DNA of 52,696 nt from Parachlorella kessleri. Its lineage: Eukaryota > Chlorophyta > Trebouxiophyceae > Chlorellales > Chlorellaceae. How positions within the stretch are numbered: position 1 is the stretch's first letter; each line of letters opens with the position of its first letter. Of this stretch, positions 12,112-23,835 are shown in pieces. The position numbers were made by a program, and so were the translations under genes. The stretch spans positions 1 to 52,696 of the forward strand of contig BBXU01000599.1 in the NCBI GenBank assembly GCA_001598975.1, written 5' to 3'. The notes beneath the pieces were generated by a model that did not search any database, was not told the DNA's origin, and was given only the letters and a program-made list of their open reading frames with translations.

Positions 12112-12835
12112 ACTGCATACAGCTCTGTCCGTCTTGTATCCCCATTCCTCCTCTCTGAACCGCATTACTTGCCACCTGTACCAATCAGTGCTAACAGAGC
12201 ATAACTTTGCATCCAGCCCTGTCAGTCCAGTCCAGCCCAGCTCTACTCCCTGTTCGCACTACCTGCCACCCATGCTAATAACTTGTCTTCTACTGCCCCT
12301 GCTTCAGTTCAGCTGCCCCTCATCTCCCAGTGGCCTTGAACTGTCCTCGGGGAGAGAACTACTAGATCAGAACTCAGGCAAGACTCGGGCAAATTCTGCA
12401 TCCAGCCCTGTCAATCCAGCTCATCTCTCACTCCTTGTTCGCACTACCTGCCACGCATGCTAATAACTCCTACCTGCCAGAATGAGAACTGCATCCCCCC
12501 CTGCCATGGGGCCTGTCATTACAGTTTACCTCCACCTCTGTTCGCACGACCAGCCACCCTTGCTACATAGCGCTTGCGCGGCTACCGTCGTTTCTCTCTA
12601 GCAGTGTCCGTCTTGGCCACAACCTGGCCATAATACATAGATACCCGAGAATCTTAGAAGCTCCTGCAAACCCTTCAGCCCCTTGGATGGGCTCTTGCAT
12701 CCAGCTTTGTCGGTTCACCGCTGCCCATTCCAGGTCTCCGTACTAGCCACCTGACATAGGAAGGCGCATGCTGCACTCACCCCTGTCAGTATAGTTCGCA
12801 ACACACTCCCTGTTCGCATTACCTGCCACCTTTTA
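12112..12835 (+). repeat. Cluster of dispersed repeat units
   Basis: Several degenerate units share the order catccagccctgtcag, then a pyrimidine-rich stretch, then tgttcgcactacctgccacc and often atgctaa. Units are visible near 12112-12185, 12205-12290, 12346-12475, 12505-12560, 12695-12760 and 12770-12835. The same unit occurs at 36105-36235, where it shares about 120 bases with 12346-12475 including cagaactcaggcaagactc. A weak copy lies at 650-717. This looks like an algal non-coding repeat family; I do not recognise a named element. Confidence 0.65.
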
Positions 12836-12964
12836 GGATGTCCTGCAGAAGGCGCGTCCGATGTTAAGGAAAGGAGGAACTGCCATCTCAAACCTGACTA
12901 ACCTGTGCACATCTGGCCGTGCACGGCCTTGTGTCCTAGTCGCTTATATATACACACGTAGGAG

Positions 12965-15900
12965 ATGTCGACCGTGACCAGCTCCCACTCGGACGGGCTA
13001 GTCAGGGAACAGCCCGGTATTGACGCAGAGGTTAGAAGGAACGCCAATGACGTGGCTATAGCCTTCCTGCGGCACTGGATTGCCCTCGTTGAAGGAATCC
13101 GGACGCTCCTATCTACAGAGCAGGCAAATTGGCAGCCTCCACCGACTCTTGCGGAGGTGCAACGTCTCTGGGGTTGACATGACATAGAATTACCCACGGG
13201 AGGGCTGGCAATGAGGGCGCTGCTCGCTCTACTTGCTAGGAGGCAAGCACACTTCTTTTGCAAGCTTCTTCCTCCCTGCTGGCCACGCTCAGTGGACCAG
13301 CATATTTGCTGACGTTTTCACTGCTGCCTGCAGGTCTCCCGACTACGGGCTCTCAGCGCTGGTTACGCTGCTTCAAAGCACCCTCAGCAAAGCAGCACAG
13401 CAGCCACTGGACGAGCGCTCAGCACATCTCTGGAGAGCAGCTTCAGAGACCAGCAAGATTATACGGGCGCTCTTCAGTTGGTGCCGCTGGCACAAACTGG
13501 AGCTGCCAGGCCTGAATCATGGTGCAGCCAGCTTCTTTCTTGTGCAGGCGCCGCACTTGATGCACCAGGCGCTAGCCCAGCCACGGCTTGCCTCTGATGG
13601 CACCGTGCCTCAGCTGATGAAATGTTCAGGACGCCGGGATATACCACCTGGTGGCTGCTGAAACCATCCTAGCATTAGACGACCGCTGCCTGGGCATGTC
13701 AGCACAGGAGTTATGCGCAGCCCTGCAAGCCTGGGGGCTCCTTCTCCGCCCTGTCGATGAACTGGCTTTCCCAGCTCTGGGTACGCGGTGGCTGTGACTT
13801 GAGCAGAGAGCTGCAAATTGTAGTCAATAGCCACCCTCAGTGCTGCAGTCACAGTCAGGTCTCGTTGCCTAAGTTAGCAGGGCATTTATTTGGCCTCCCC
13901 TGGCTTGCCAATGTAGGGTTTCAGAAGAATTGTGCTGCCCCAGTGTCAAGCCATGGCTGTGATCCATGCATAACTCATCTGTAATGCTCGCTCCCATCAA
14001 AGATAAACTTACAACCACTGCTTTTTCCCCTTGCAGATGAGGCCTATGTAGAGTTCTTCAGCATTTTGGCATTCTGGGTCTTCTACAAACAGAAGTCAGT
14101 GCCTAGCCTCACTCTTTGTGAGGTTCTGGGTCGGGAAGGTGAAAGCGTGGCCCGCGCTTTACTATCGACCGGCATGGGGGCCATGTTGCGCCTAGTGTCC
14201 AGGTTTGTTCGGGAGGTGAGGATAACCCATGTCTGCCATTCCTGACAACACGAGCAATACCCACCGTGACCTGTTCGTAAATAGCTGGAGATAACTGCTG
14301 GAGGCCCAATATTCCTAGTCAGCAGCATGGGTGCCAGCCTCCCCCTCTGAAGCCAAGGAGGTACAGGTATATCTGAAGTGGCCGACTTGCGCTCCGGTTT
14401 GGCAGGATCGGTTGGATGGTAGAGCCTGCATGCAATTTTTGTCTGGATCCCTGCATTCCCAGAATCCCATGTAGCTGGTCCTGAAGCTTGGGCAGTAATT
14501 TCAGAGCTTGCAGCAGCGCCAAGCAACGCGCAGGGCTGCAGTGACCTGTTGTTGCTCAGCAGTCAAACCTGCCTGAGCCGGCTTTGTTGCTAGGGTTGTT
14601 TGATCGATTCATCTACCGGACATTCCCCACTTGGAAGAGATGTGGCCCTTGAATCTTCCCTTGCAGGGCACCCAAGACCCCACAACCTTCACCCATGCTG
14701 CCAAAGTGGCCTGTTCCTTGGCCTGCCCGGAACTGCAACCAGCCTTAGAACAATATTGTGCGACTGCCCCCAGTAGTGCTGTCCCTGATAAGTTGACATG
14801 GAAAGTTTGTGAGATACTTTGTTCTTGCTGCTTGTCTGCAGTTGTCATGAGGCACTCACGCTGCCGTTCAATGCACCTTCAGGATAATCTATTGGCAGCA
14901 TGCTGCGCCTGCTTGCTCCTCGACATGCCTGGCCCTATGTTTTTGCTGGGAGGGTCCTGTGTCTGCACAACTGATGTCGAATTCTTGTGGTCTTACAGCA
15001 TGGCATCATTTGCCCCCACTGGCTGTGCAGACCTCGGGAAGTTTACTGTGCCGACTGCCACCCTTGCGCGGCTGGGCATTGGCGCAGCTGCACAGGGAAA
15101 GCTGAGCAGCGGTCAGAAAGAGTTGCTGCGCCTTGCACTGGAGGCCCTGCAGCGGCTCTGCAGATTGCTGGCTAGGCTGCAAAGCCGCCTTGTTCAGTCC
15201 CCAAGGGCTGCTGGCGCCATTTTGCTCGCTGTGCGCCTGACTGCTGCTCACCTGTTGACGACACTCCGCACATATTTGCCTCAACTTGGCACTCCGACGG
15301 GGCTGCAACCCCCAGGGCAGCCGCAACTGCAGCAACCACAGCTGCAGGAGCGGCAACGGCAGGTGCTGGTGCAGCTTCTTGCCAGCTGTCTGGTGTCACT
15401 GGGTGGCTGCATGGGGGTTTTCTTCACTGCCGTGGGAGGTGGCACAGCCAAGCTCTCCCCAGTGTTGGATGTGTTATGTCGTAAAGCCCAACCCAGCTCG
15501 GAGCTTGCTGCAGCTCAGCAGCACCAGCAGCAGGTGCTGTTGGACCAGGAGTTGTGTTGCAACCTACAGCGGATAGCCTGGGAAGCGAGCGCGGGAGTGC
15601 TGACCTTGGTGGAAGGCGTGCTGGGCCTGCTTGCTGCACACCACACCTCCCTAAGGCTGTGCGCCAGCCAGCCAGGGTGCAGCAGCAGCAGCGAACTCCT
15701 GGATCAGGCTGCTCAGGTGGCAGGCAGCCTTGTGCCACTGATGCGCCTGCAGCTGCGGGCCTGGCAGCTGCACCCGGGTGCATCAGGGCCAGGGGTGGGG
15801 CCGGGACAGCTATCGCTGCAGGGGCTCTGCGTACAGACAGCCGGGCTGTTGACCATGCTGGTAAGCGGCACATGGCTATCATGGAATATTGTTTCTGCTC

Positions 15901-18821
15901 CTATCGTTGCCGCTGTCTACCATATGATAGGATGTGAAGATGTACACCTTGGACACAGGCGATGTCCAGCAGGCAGCAATGGCTTACCATGTTGTGAGAA
16001 TCCTCACAAGTGCAGTCTGTGCGAACGGGGAGACTTGCTTATGTCACAGTATGATGGTCTTGAAACTGGCCCGCATAAGTGCAGAGGAAGGCCATTCTCG
16101 TGCCTGAGTTGTCTAAGAACAGCCTCCTGGGCGACGATCTTGTGGTTGCTGCAAAGTTTGCGGAACATTTGTTAGATGCTGCCGGGAGCAGGCTGGCCCA
16201 CTTGGGCCCTGGCACACGCAGGTAGGTACTGCCATTCTGAGGGCGCCATGCTGTTGTTGCCACGCATCTGCGATCACTGACACGGTTGGTTGCCCCTAGC
16301 CACTAGCTGGTAGGGCAGCACCCTCAGCCCCTAAGTTGCAGCTGTGCTGCCTCCATGCTGGCCTGAATGGACAGTTCATTAAGGGCAGGATGTGCGGCCC
16401 TGTGTTCCCACTGGACACATCCCATGCATTTCACCTGTTGGGAAGTAATCCTTGCGACAACTCTGCCCGGGGCTTGCACAACCCAGCTTAAAGCCACCAA
16501 ATGGCTGCAGGATCATCTCAGAACTCTCGCTGTCTGCTAGTCGGGCGTTGAGCACCGCGGTGTCACTGGGCACTTTTGAGCTCGTGTTGAGTCATGAGCT
16601 GAGTGCCTTAGGCATCTTCATAGCTGCCAAGGGCTGCTGGGCTGGGCGGGCCCTCCGAGCAGAGGCTGTGAGGATGATCAAGTCCTGGCAATCTCTTCTG
16701 ATGCCACTCATGCAGGCAAGTGTCCCTGCTGTGCACGCTGGCTGCATTTCAAACTGCCAGGAAAGGTGTGCACAATGCCTTACACAACTGATGTCCAGTC
16801 ATTTTGAATCATATCAAATCAAGTCACCAACTTGGGTTCTGCTCACAAACACGGAGGCATGGTCCCTCTGCTTGCTGTTTTGACAACCTAAAACATACAT
16901 GCAGGAGTTTAATGTCCATGCAAGAACAAACGGTCCTTCTCTGCTTGGTCCCCTGCAGGAGGATGCTGCTGCCTACAGGGAACCTGGTGCGCTGCGTGCA
17001 GCGGTGGGCACCTCGCAGCGGCTTTGCAAAATCCCTGGAGGCGCCCTGCTGGCTTTGGAGAGCGGCTTTGTGGTGGAGCAGGCGCTGGTGCTCTGCCGCC
17101 ATGTAGAAATCAATATGTTGTGGCCGGAGGTATGTGATGTGTATGGTGCTCGCGTTCACGGATGGCCCCTGAGCTTCCCCCCTGGTAGCAACAGTCAGGT
17201 GGGGTTGCGCTGTTGACGCTGCTAGACTGGGCCTTTGGCGACCTGTGCCCTGTGCCATGTGTGGGCTTAGCGTTGTTGGTGCGAAGCGAGGGTGTATTGA
17301 TCGGTTGTGACATCAGCATTCCACCTGCCTCCTCTCACTGGGTTGCACTCCCGCTAGGACCTTGCAAGAGCAGGTCCTTGTCCTCCCAATTCTTCTTGCT
17401 AGATAACCCCTCAGCATGGTGCATTCCTCCACAAAACTTGTGCTTTGCAAGGTACATCCTGTCCAGCTGATCTGGCAGGTATAAACGTGGCATGCAGAAG
17501 GATTGGATCAAGGAGGCTAGGCGGGGACTGGCAGAGATTGTGAGCAGCTGCTGCAAGAGCCTGGACGAGTTGCTGGGCAGTGGCAGGCGCTTTGTGGAGG
17601 CTAATGATGCTATTGATGTCGATGTCAAGGCGTCACTCCGGAAAGCCTTGAGAGAATTAACCAGCAACGGCCGTGGCCCAGCCAGCAGCAACAGCAAGGA
17701 CAGCGCAGGCAACATGTCGCCCGCCATGCGACGCGGAATGTTGCAGGTGCGAGTCTGCTTCTTAGTTGCTTGCCGAGGTATATGATGGCACTCACCGCAA
17801 CACGGAAATGGCAGTGGAGTGCGCGTGGCACAGCTGCCCCTCACCCCCACCCACCCCATCATTCACCCACCCACGCTCTTGCACATATCAGACCCCAGTG
17901 TATTCCCAAATACCCTATCTCGACACCGCTCAGTGAAGGAAGCTGCGGCTGTCCCTTCACTGCATCCTGCACCTCTCCCGGCTGCAGGGCTGGCAAACTC
18001 GCGCACAGTCCCTCTTGCCACAGATGGCGTACACTCTCAGGGCAGCCTCACGCTTGCACATGATGCCCAGCAGCCAGCTGCAGAGAGCAGAAGCTGCCGA
18101 CAGCCACCATGTACCAGCGGAGCTGAGACCTACCACCTTGACAATCCCCACCGCCCCTTCCTCCAGCCAGGCAGCGCATGTCGTCGTGCCACAGCAGCAG
18201 GAGGAGCAGGCACAACAGTTGTGCCTGCAACGGGCATCAAGGCAGGAACAGAAAACTCACGAGCAGCAGGGAGCGGAGCAGCAGACGCGACCAGCCAGTC
18301 TCAAGAAGCCAAGGGTGCCTGCCACGGCAGTGGAGCTGGCTCTTGCTTGCGCCTCGGCTGGCTTGTGCGGCAATGCGCAGTGCAAGACGCTCGCTATCCC
18401 GGCATACAACCTGGTAGCCAGGAAGGCGCCTGCCTTGCGCTGTGCGGGCTGCCGGATTGTGACATACTGTGGGTGCGTGCTGGATCCCTACCTGCGTGCT
18501 GATTCGTCTATGGCCCACTGTGGTATGCTTAGGGTCTTCCCTGTTCATGCTGAGAGCTGCTTTGCCTGGCCTGCTTTAGCCCCAGGCAAGAGATACCAGA
18601 TAGGCCACCATTGCCAGCATGCTCATGCCGCCAAGTGTTGCGAGCCTTCTGATGCCAGAGCTTGTTGGCGCCTTGCATTTTATTGATTACAAAGCCCCCC
18701 TTGTACCGAGCCACATGCTGTGTGCAGGAGAGACTGCGCAAGAGCGGACTGGCCGCTCCACCGGGAATGCTGCTTCCTCCTCCGTCACAAGGAGCTGGCT
18801 TGCATGACCTTTGGCGGGTGA
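12965..18821 (+). CDS. Uncharacterised helical protein with C-terminal MYND zinc finger
   Basis: Unknown function. Proposed exons: 12965-13156, 13293-~13541, 13630-13780, 14037-14215, 14667-15860, 16085-16221, 16511-16715, 16959-17129, 17498-17746, 17988-18472 and 18728-18821, about 1,100 residues. Phases agree at all junctions except the second intron, whose donor (13541 or 13547) I could not settle. The long body is Leu/Ala/Gln-rich and predicted helical, with no family I recognise. The end is a clear MYND finger split by the last intron: CGNAQC, CAGC, YCG, then RDC and ADWPLHREC, giving the CxxC...CxxC...YCx3C...Hx3C ligand pattern. MYND fingers usually bind proline-rich partners in transcription or chromatin factors. 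The intron after 16715 has a GC donor (GCAAGT). Residues 18060-18300 encode a Gln-rich linker. Confidence 0.75.
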
Positions 18822-19390
18822 TCATGGCCGCCTTTAAAATTTGGCAGGGTACAGCAAGACTGCTGCAGTGGACAAAATGCCTGTACGCATCAGTGGGTGT
18901 CTCTGTGTTCGTGCGCATGTTACAAGTGACCATGCTTCTCGCTGGAAGTGTCTGACAGTGGCTGCAACTATGCTCACCATAGTTGTGAGAATGCCTCGAG
19001 CGGGGGTGGAGTTCAGTGAAGGTCCTATCTGACAGGGGACTCGATCTGTGACCTCACTCCCCACTTGTTGTAGGGCCAGATGACAGTGACTATCAGAGTT
19101 GCCTGGTGAACCCTGTTAATCCATTTTAGCCCATATCCTCTCTTTTCGCGTTGCCTTGCCACCATCACCAAAGACTTCATGTTGCCTGCATTCTGTCGTT
19201 GCCTACCTGACACTTGAGCTAGTTGACTGACTGACTGCCTGAGGGGGGTTACAGAGCCATTGAGCTAGTTGATGTTGTGCAATGTTGGCAGTTGGCGCCC
19301 ACCCTGGTATGACTAAGCTGGGCGCCAGTTGGGTGCCTGTCTGGCACGCTCGCAAGTGTTACAATTTTCACTTCTATTTCAGTGTTTTTT
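18822..19390. other. Intergenic region
   Basis: This is 569 bases between the MYND-finger gene and the methyltransferase. It contains repeated ttgagctagttga words near 19215 and 19260 but nothing I can call a gene. A consensus-like acceptor (ttctatttcag) ends at 19382, just before the modelled ATG, so a non-coding or short coding first exon of the next gene could lie here. Confidence 0.4.
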
Positions 19391-21338
19391 ATGCCTGGTG
19401 ATGCCGGGCATGCACCGGACTCGCAATCTCTGCACGGTGATCAGTATGAGCCGTTCTTTACGCCTTTGACAATGACCAGAACAGTTGCAACGCTAGGTCA
19501 GCACGGGAGCCTGTTTGAGTCCCAGGCAAAGGTGTACTCCGCCTACAGGCCAGGTTACCCAGAGCTTGTTTTTGAGACAATATACGCCTTTGCAGGCCTC
19601 ACCCTTAAGCAGGTCGCTGTCGACATAGGTGGGTGTCTCTCATTCCCTCACTTGAAGTAGTGCAATACGAACAGGGCGGCATGCCTGGCTTTAAAGCTTG
19701 GTTCCTACACTTGCAGGCTGTGGAACAGGGCAAGTTGCTGTGGGCCTGGCTCAAGACTTTGAGCAGGTCTTAGGGCTCGACTCGGCCCAGGCGCAGATAC
19801 AGCATGCAGCCGCGCGACCTAACATCATCTACCGGGTGGCTCCTGCTGAGGCAACACGGCTTGAGGCGCAATCCGTAGACCTTGTTGTTGCGGCGCAGTG
19901 CATGCATTGGTACGTGCTTTTGGACGTTCAGTGGCACCCAGGCACTCTGACCAACACTTCGTAGAGGCCTCATGCATAAACGGTCTGTCACAGGTACATA
20001 CCAAGCATAGGCTTGGCTTGTGGTGCAGGTTTGACATCCCAGCCTTCTACCGGGAGTGCAGGCGCATATTGCGGCCCCGTGGGTCGCTCGCTGTGTTTGG
20101 CTACATGCCTACAAAGGTCTACTTCCCGGACAGTACCGAAGCAGGTGGGGCCTACAACGGTCTACTGCCCAGACAGGACGGAAGGGAAGCGTCTGGGAGT
20201 CAGCACATGGCGAGCCTTGAAGTAGTCTCTATGATTTCCAGTCTAGATTTCCTTCATTGTGTTTTTTTATGTCGATGGAGTGATTAGGGTTTGCCACATC
20301 TTGGTGAGCGGCACAATGCTTTGCCCTCTGCTGGCCCAGGCTTGGTTATCATCTTTGGTTCCGCTGTGAAGGCCGCCTTCTCCACCTAGCGGCGCAGCCA
20401 ATGCTATAAGAGGCCATGCTGCAGGAGAAGTGCTCAACAGGCTGCACGCCAAGCTTCACCACTACTTCCATGAGAAGCGACAGCGCTTCTTTCTGCAGCA
20501 CTATGAAGGTATGTCCACCTGGCAGAGCATATGTCGAGATGACACCTTTCGTGCCAGGCATATTGACAGGGTGCCTGGTCGCCTGTCAGAGAGGCCGTAG
20601 ATACTCCCTACAGGGTGTCCTTTTGCTGCTTGTGGGGATGCAGGTGTCTGGTGGTCGACTACAACTCTTGGCTTTCTCTTGCTGTGCCTGAAAGTGTACC
20701 TAAGGGCGTCCGCTGCATCTCAAGCATGAGGAGGAGCCCAGGCACTGTAGGCTTTCATGCAAGGGGCATTTGCAGTGAAGAAACACACAAACCACTGAAG
20801 AGAGAGAAGAAGAAGAAGAGAGACAAACCTTCCAGGCTTGCAGACTATGCTTGCTGTAGGTCAAGTGCCAACGGGGGAGGACTTCGAGGTGGTGGAAACT
20901 ACCATCATCAACATGGAGCGACACTTATCCATCGAGCAGCTGGTTAGCCGTGTGGGGGAAGTGTACAAGATAGTCGCTTGATGCAGCCGCGCTCTCCCCC
21001 ACCATCCATGCTGCTACAGCTGCTCATATGTGTGCTTCTGCTCCTGATGGTGGTGGCATCCGTGCTGGTGCCCTGCTCGCTTTCTTCGGGCAGGAGCAGA
21101 GTTAGTAACGTTGTAGTATCTGCCATGCATTGTCATGCTGCAGGTGGGCTGGGTCCGGTCCATGTCTGGCTGGGCCAGCTACAAAGAGCAGCATGGTGAG
21201 GCCAGCATGGAGCGGGTCCTGCATCAGCTGCAGGCAGACCTACTGCAGGCGCTGTGCCTGACAAATGAGCATACGCCCGTGGTGTCTGTTTGGCCGCTGA
21301 CGACCATCCTGGCCAAGCAGCCGGTGCCGGTGGAGTGA
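19391..21338 (+). CDS. Class I SAM-dependent methyltransferase (Methyltransf_11 type)
   Basis: Small-molecule methyltransferase of the class related to the yeast trans-aconitate methyltransferase group; the substrate cannot be read from the sequence. Six exons: 19391-19628, 19717-19909, 20029-20144, 20425-20508, 20860-20942 and 21144-21338, total 909 bases, 302 residues, all phases consistent. Signatures: FESQAKVYSAYRPGYPELVF before the Rossmann fold, motif I VDIGCGTGQVAVGL, the acidic residue in VLGLDSAQ, then SVDLVVAAQCMHWFD, RRILRPRGSLAVFGY, and the C-terminal RSMSGWASYKEQHG typical of this group. The ATG at 19391 gives an N-terminal leader of about 40 residues before the conserved start. 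A second in-frame ATG at 19472 would shorten it. No transit peptide is obvious. Confidence 0.88.
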
Positions 21339-21945
21339 GGATAGGGTGGGATGGTGCACAACTCCGGAGGTGCAGCTGGACTGGGGATGTCACCCCGGAT
21401 GTCCAGGGTGGCAAACATACAGTCTGTAGGTATGAGTCACTTGGTCTGACAGCTTCTGTGCAGTGGCTGGAGGGAAGGCGGGAGCCAGAATATTGCTTGC
21501 ATCAAGCACTCACGGAAATTGCCAGTTGGTAGGCTTGTTGGTGAAACAACCGTGATTCACATACAAGAAGATTGACTGCCCACTTCTTGGCATACTAATG
21601 TTTATATTGTTTATATAATGAACTAGCTGGAGGGACCCTTGAATACCTCTTGACTACTTATGTTGGGGGACTCTAAGCATGCAAACATCTTTGGCCCTTT
21701 ACAATGGCCTGGACTCATATAAATGGTACTATGCATTGGGTGCAGTCTTTGTAACATGGGTGCTCGCGGGCACCAAACAATTTCTCGCAATCTCATCTAA
21801 GATGCAACTTCACACACTGTCTCGTGGTAAGTCGAGCAGCGAGGGTCTTCTGCAAGCCGGAGGACAACTCCTAAGCCTCTTGGGACAGCCTTCAATGGCC
21901 CCAAGCACGCCTCACAGGTTGCCCCTACCCGTCCAAGCTGCTGCC
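21339..21945. other. Convergent intergenic region
   Basis: This 607-base stretch lies between the 3' ends of the methyltransferase (plus) and Hikeshi (minus). It should carry both 3' untranslated regions. An open frame at 21679-21993 has no recognisable family and overlaps the Hikeshi last exon on the other strand, so I do not call it a gene. Confidence 0.5.
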
Positions 21946-23400
21946 CTACACCTTGTCTCGCTGCCGCGTCAAGTAGTCAGGGTCCTTCCGTAGCCGGGTG
22001 CTGAGCCGCTCGTACCAGCGGTTAAGGATGTTGGAGGGCACCAGTAGCTGGTCGCCGCCAACCTGGGCCACCCCGCCAAAGGACTGCATGAAGTTGAACA
22101 GGTCCAAGCCAACCTGCGGTGACAGGAGACAGACCTTAGCGCCACGCAGGGCTGGTGGCCCTGAGACTACTGATGGTACATGCCAGTGGGGAGTCAAACA
22201 CACCGTTGTGCTGCACTCCCTTGTGCTGCTGGTTGCTCCAGGGAGGAGCTGCTACTGGCTTAGGCAGTTGGTCCCTCAGCCGCACTGATATGCAAGCCCT
22301 TGAGGATAATGCACTGGCTTGCAGTCAGGGTTCCTGTCCAGATGGCCATATTGAAAGGCTCTCAATGAAAGAAGGGACGCAGCTCAAAAACCCTCCCCAG
22401 CCAGCAGTGCATGGGATGGTACCATAGCTGTGTGGTAAAAGCCATGCACAGGTGTCGACCCACCATCTTAGCAAAGTCTTCCTTTGCCCCTAGCTTGCTG
22501 CCCTCCTTTTGAGACACCTCGGCTGCAGGCACCAGTCCAATCACCTGTCGGCCTGCGCTGCCCGTTCACATCAGCCTTACGGGTGGGAGAAAAGACTAGC
22601 ATGGTCGCAAGCATGTCACAGAGCGCGATAACTGATCCCAAACTAGCAAGCCAGGCATTGGTAGGGTGAATGGCAGTGTGTACACTGTCAGTAAGACCCA
22701 TAGCTTACCCAGCGGTTCTAGTGAGACGCCTATCTGGGCAAATCCTGGCCCTATGGACGGCGCAAACGGGTTACTTGTGGCTGGCGGGTTTGGCCACTGC
22801 AGCGGCATGACCTCGTTGGGGTGGGCATTTGACACAAATCCTCGATAAGCCCACTCAGCACCTCCTGCAGGGCGGGCAGGAAGATATCAGTTTTGCTGCT
22901 TTGCCACAGCCTTGGTGTGAGGATAATACACCAGTACACCAGGGCATGAACAAAACACGGAACTGAAAAATCGCACAAAGCACATACGCTTGCCACTGAT
23001 ACCTCCGCTAGCCAGGCTGCAAATGACAGTCATAGCGCACCTATGGAAACATAAAGAGCTAGAGCCATGTCATGTGGCAGTGAGTTGGGTTGCAATAGGA
23101 ACAGCGAAATTTCCTTGAGCTCCTGGTAGCTGGGAGTTACTGTGGAAGTCAGGTCTAGGACCTGCAACCACCGAGACGCCCCTGTAATTTACCAGAGTCG
23201 GATGGTTGACCTACCTACTTGGCAACTTGGGAAGGGCGGGCTCAAGCACTGGCTGTGGATGGCTGGGCAGTGCTAGAAGCGTCTGGGGGAGAAGCTGTCC
23301 GCACCCAATGTGTTGGATCGACCGTCACAAAACTCAGGTTTGTTATGGGAAAGCTTTTGCCAACGAAGAATACGGCGAAGACCGATCCAGGTGCAGCCAT
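21946..23400 (-). CDS. Hikeshi-type HSP70 nuclear import carrier (OPI10 family)
   Basis: Hikeshi proteins carry HSP70 into the nucleus during heat stress, independently of importin-beta. Five exons in reading order: 23305-23400, 23041-23161, 22709-22864, 22464-22522 and 21946-22113. They sum to 600 bases, 199 residues, the normal family length, with every phase consistent. Signatures match the plant form: FFVGKSFPITNLSFVTVDPT at the N-terminus, HDMALALYVS, GFVSNAHPNEVMPLQWP, AQIGVSLEPL, then VGLDLFNFMQSFGG and LVPSNILNRWYERLSTRLRK at the C-terminus. The ATG at 23400 places the conserved GKSFP motif about 12 residues in, as in plant homologues. It lies 435 bases downstream of the exportin-6-like gene on the same strand. 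Confidence 0.92.
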
Positions 23401-23835
23401 GTCAGGGGCTGGCACGAACGAGGCTCGGCGCCTTACGGATATGACGGCGTTGGCGGAAAATATGATCAATTGAATTCTTCAACCCTTGGTCAGCTGGGTA
23501 TGACCTCCAGCACCCTTTGCACAGCATGGGACACAGCATGCAGGGCGGAATCTGCATGAACAGTCCAGCAACAGCCCAACCAGGTTATGCAGTTGACAGC
23601 AGGCCTCAGGGTGACTCCTGCTACTCATTGCCTCTGTCCTTGTGGAATTTTCTTCTGTGGTGTGTGCTGTTGGTTGTGCACACAGGGTGAGTCCTACACC
23701 TACACTGTGAGCCAGATAGGGAGCCTCCCACAGGACACCACCAGCCCAACACAATGTCAAACCCGATGCGGCTGGCAGATGGGAGGCAACAAGGGTTCAA
23801 GGGGTGTGTCCAAACTGGCAGCTGTCTCAAAGGCT
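23401..23835 (-). promoter_or_regulatory. Spacer: exportin-6-like 3' end and Hikeshi promoter
   Basis: 435 bases between two tandem minus-strand genes. It must hold the exportin 3' untranslated region and the Hikeshi promoter. Hikeshi is heat-related in other organisms, so heat-shock elements (repeated GAANNTTC) would be expected. One region near 23640 (ggaattttcttc) resembles a partial element, but I do not consider it proven. Confidence 0.35.

Larger units (their letters stand above)
11532..12964. other. Intergenic region with hairpin and repeats
   Basis: No gene is recognised in these 1.4 kb between MDH and the MYND-finger gene. The region contains the 20-base-pair hairpin at 11814-11863 and a cluster of degenerate repeat units from about 12112 to 12835 built around gcatccagccctgtcag and gttcgcactacctgccacc. 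The MDH 3' untranslated region must be in the first part, and the promoter of the next gene in the last part. Confidence 0.6.

Noticed and set aside
14631..16175. Single-exon gene of 514 codons
   Set aside because: The long open frame is mostly the large central exon (14667-15860) of the MYND-finger gene. It is entered through an acceptor and left through GTAAGC, and the downstream part is in the wrong frame for the next conserved exon.
21679..21993. Possible membrane protein (YYALGAVFVTWVLAGTKQ)
   Set aside because: The hydrophobic stretch is short and isolated. The frame runs antisense into the Hikeshi last exon, and no family is recognised.
23640..23660. Heat-shock element upstream of Hikeshi
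   Set aside because: Only a partial GAA/TTC pattern is present, which is expected by chance. It is mentioned as a possibility in the spacer entry but not called.
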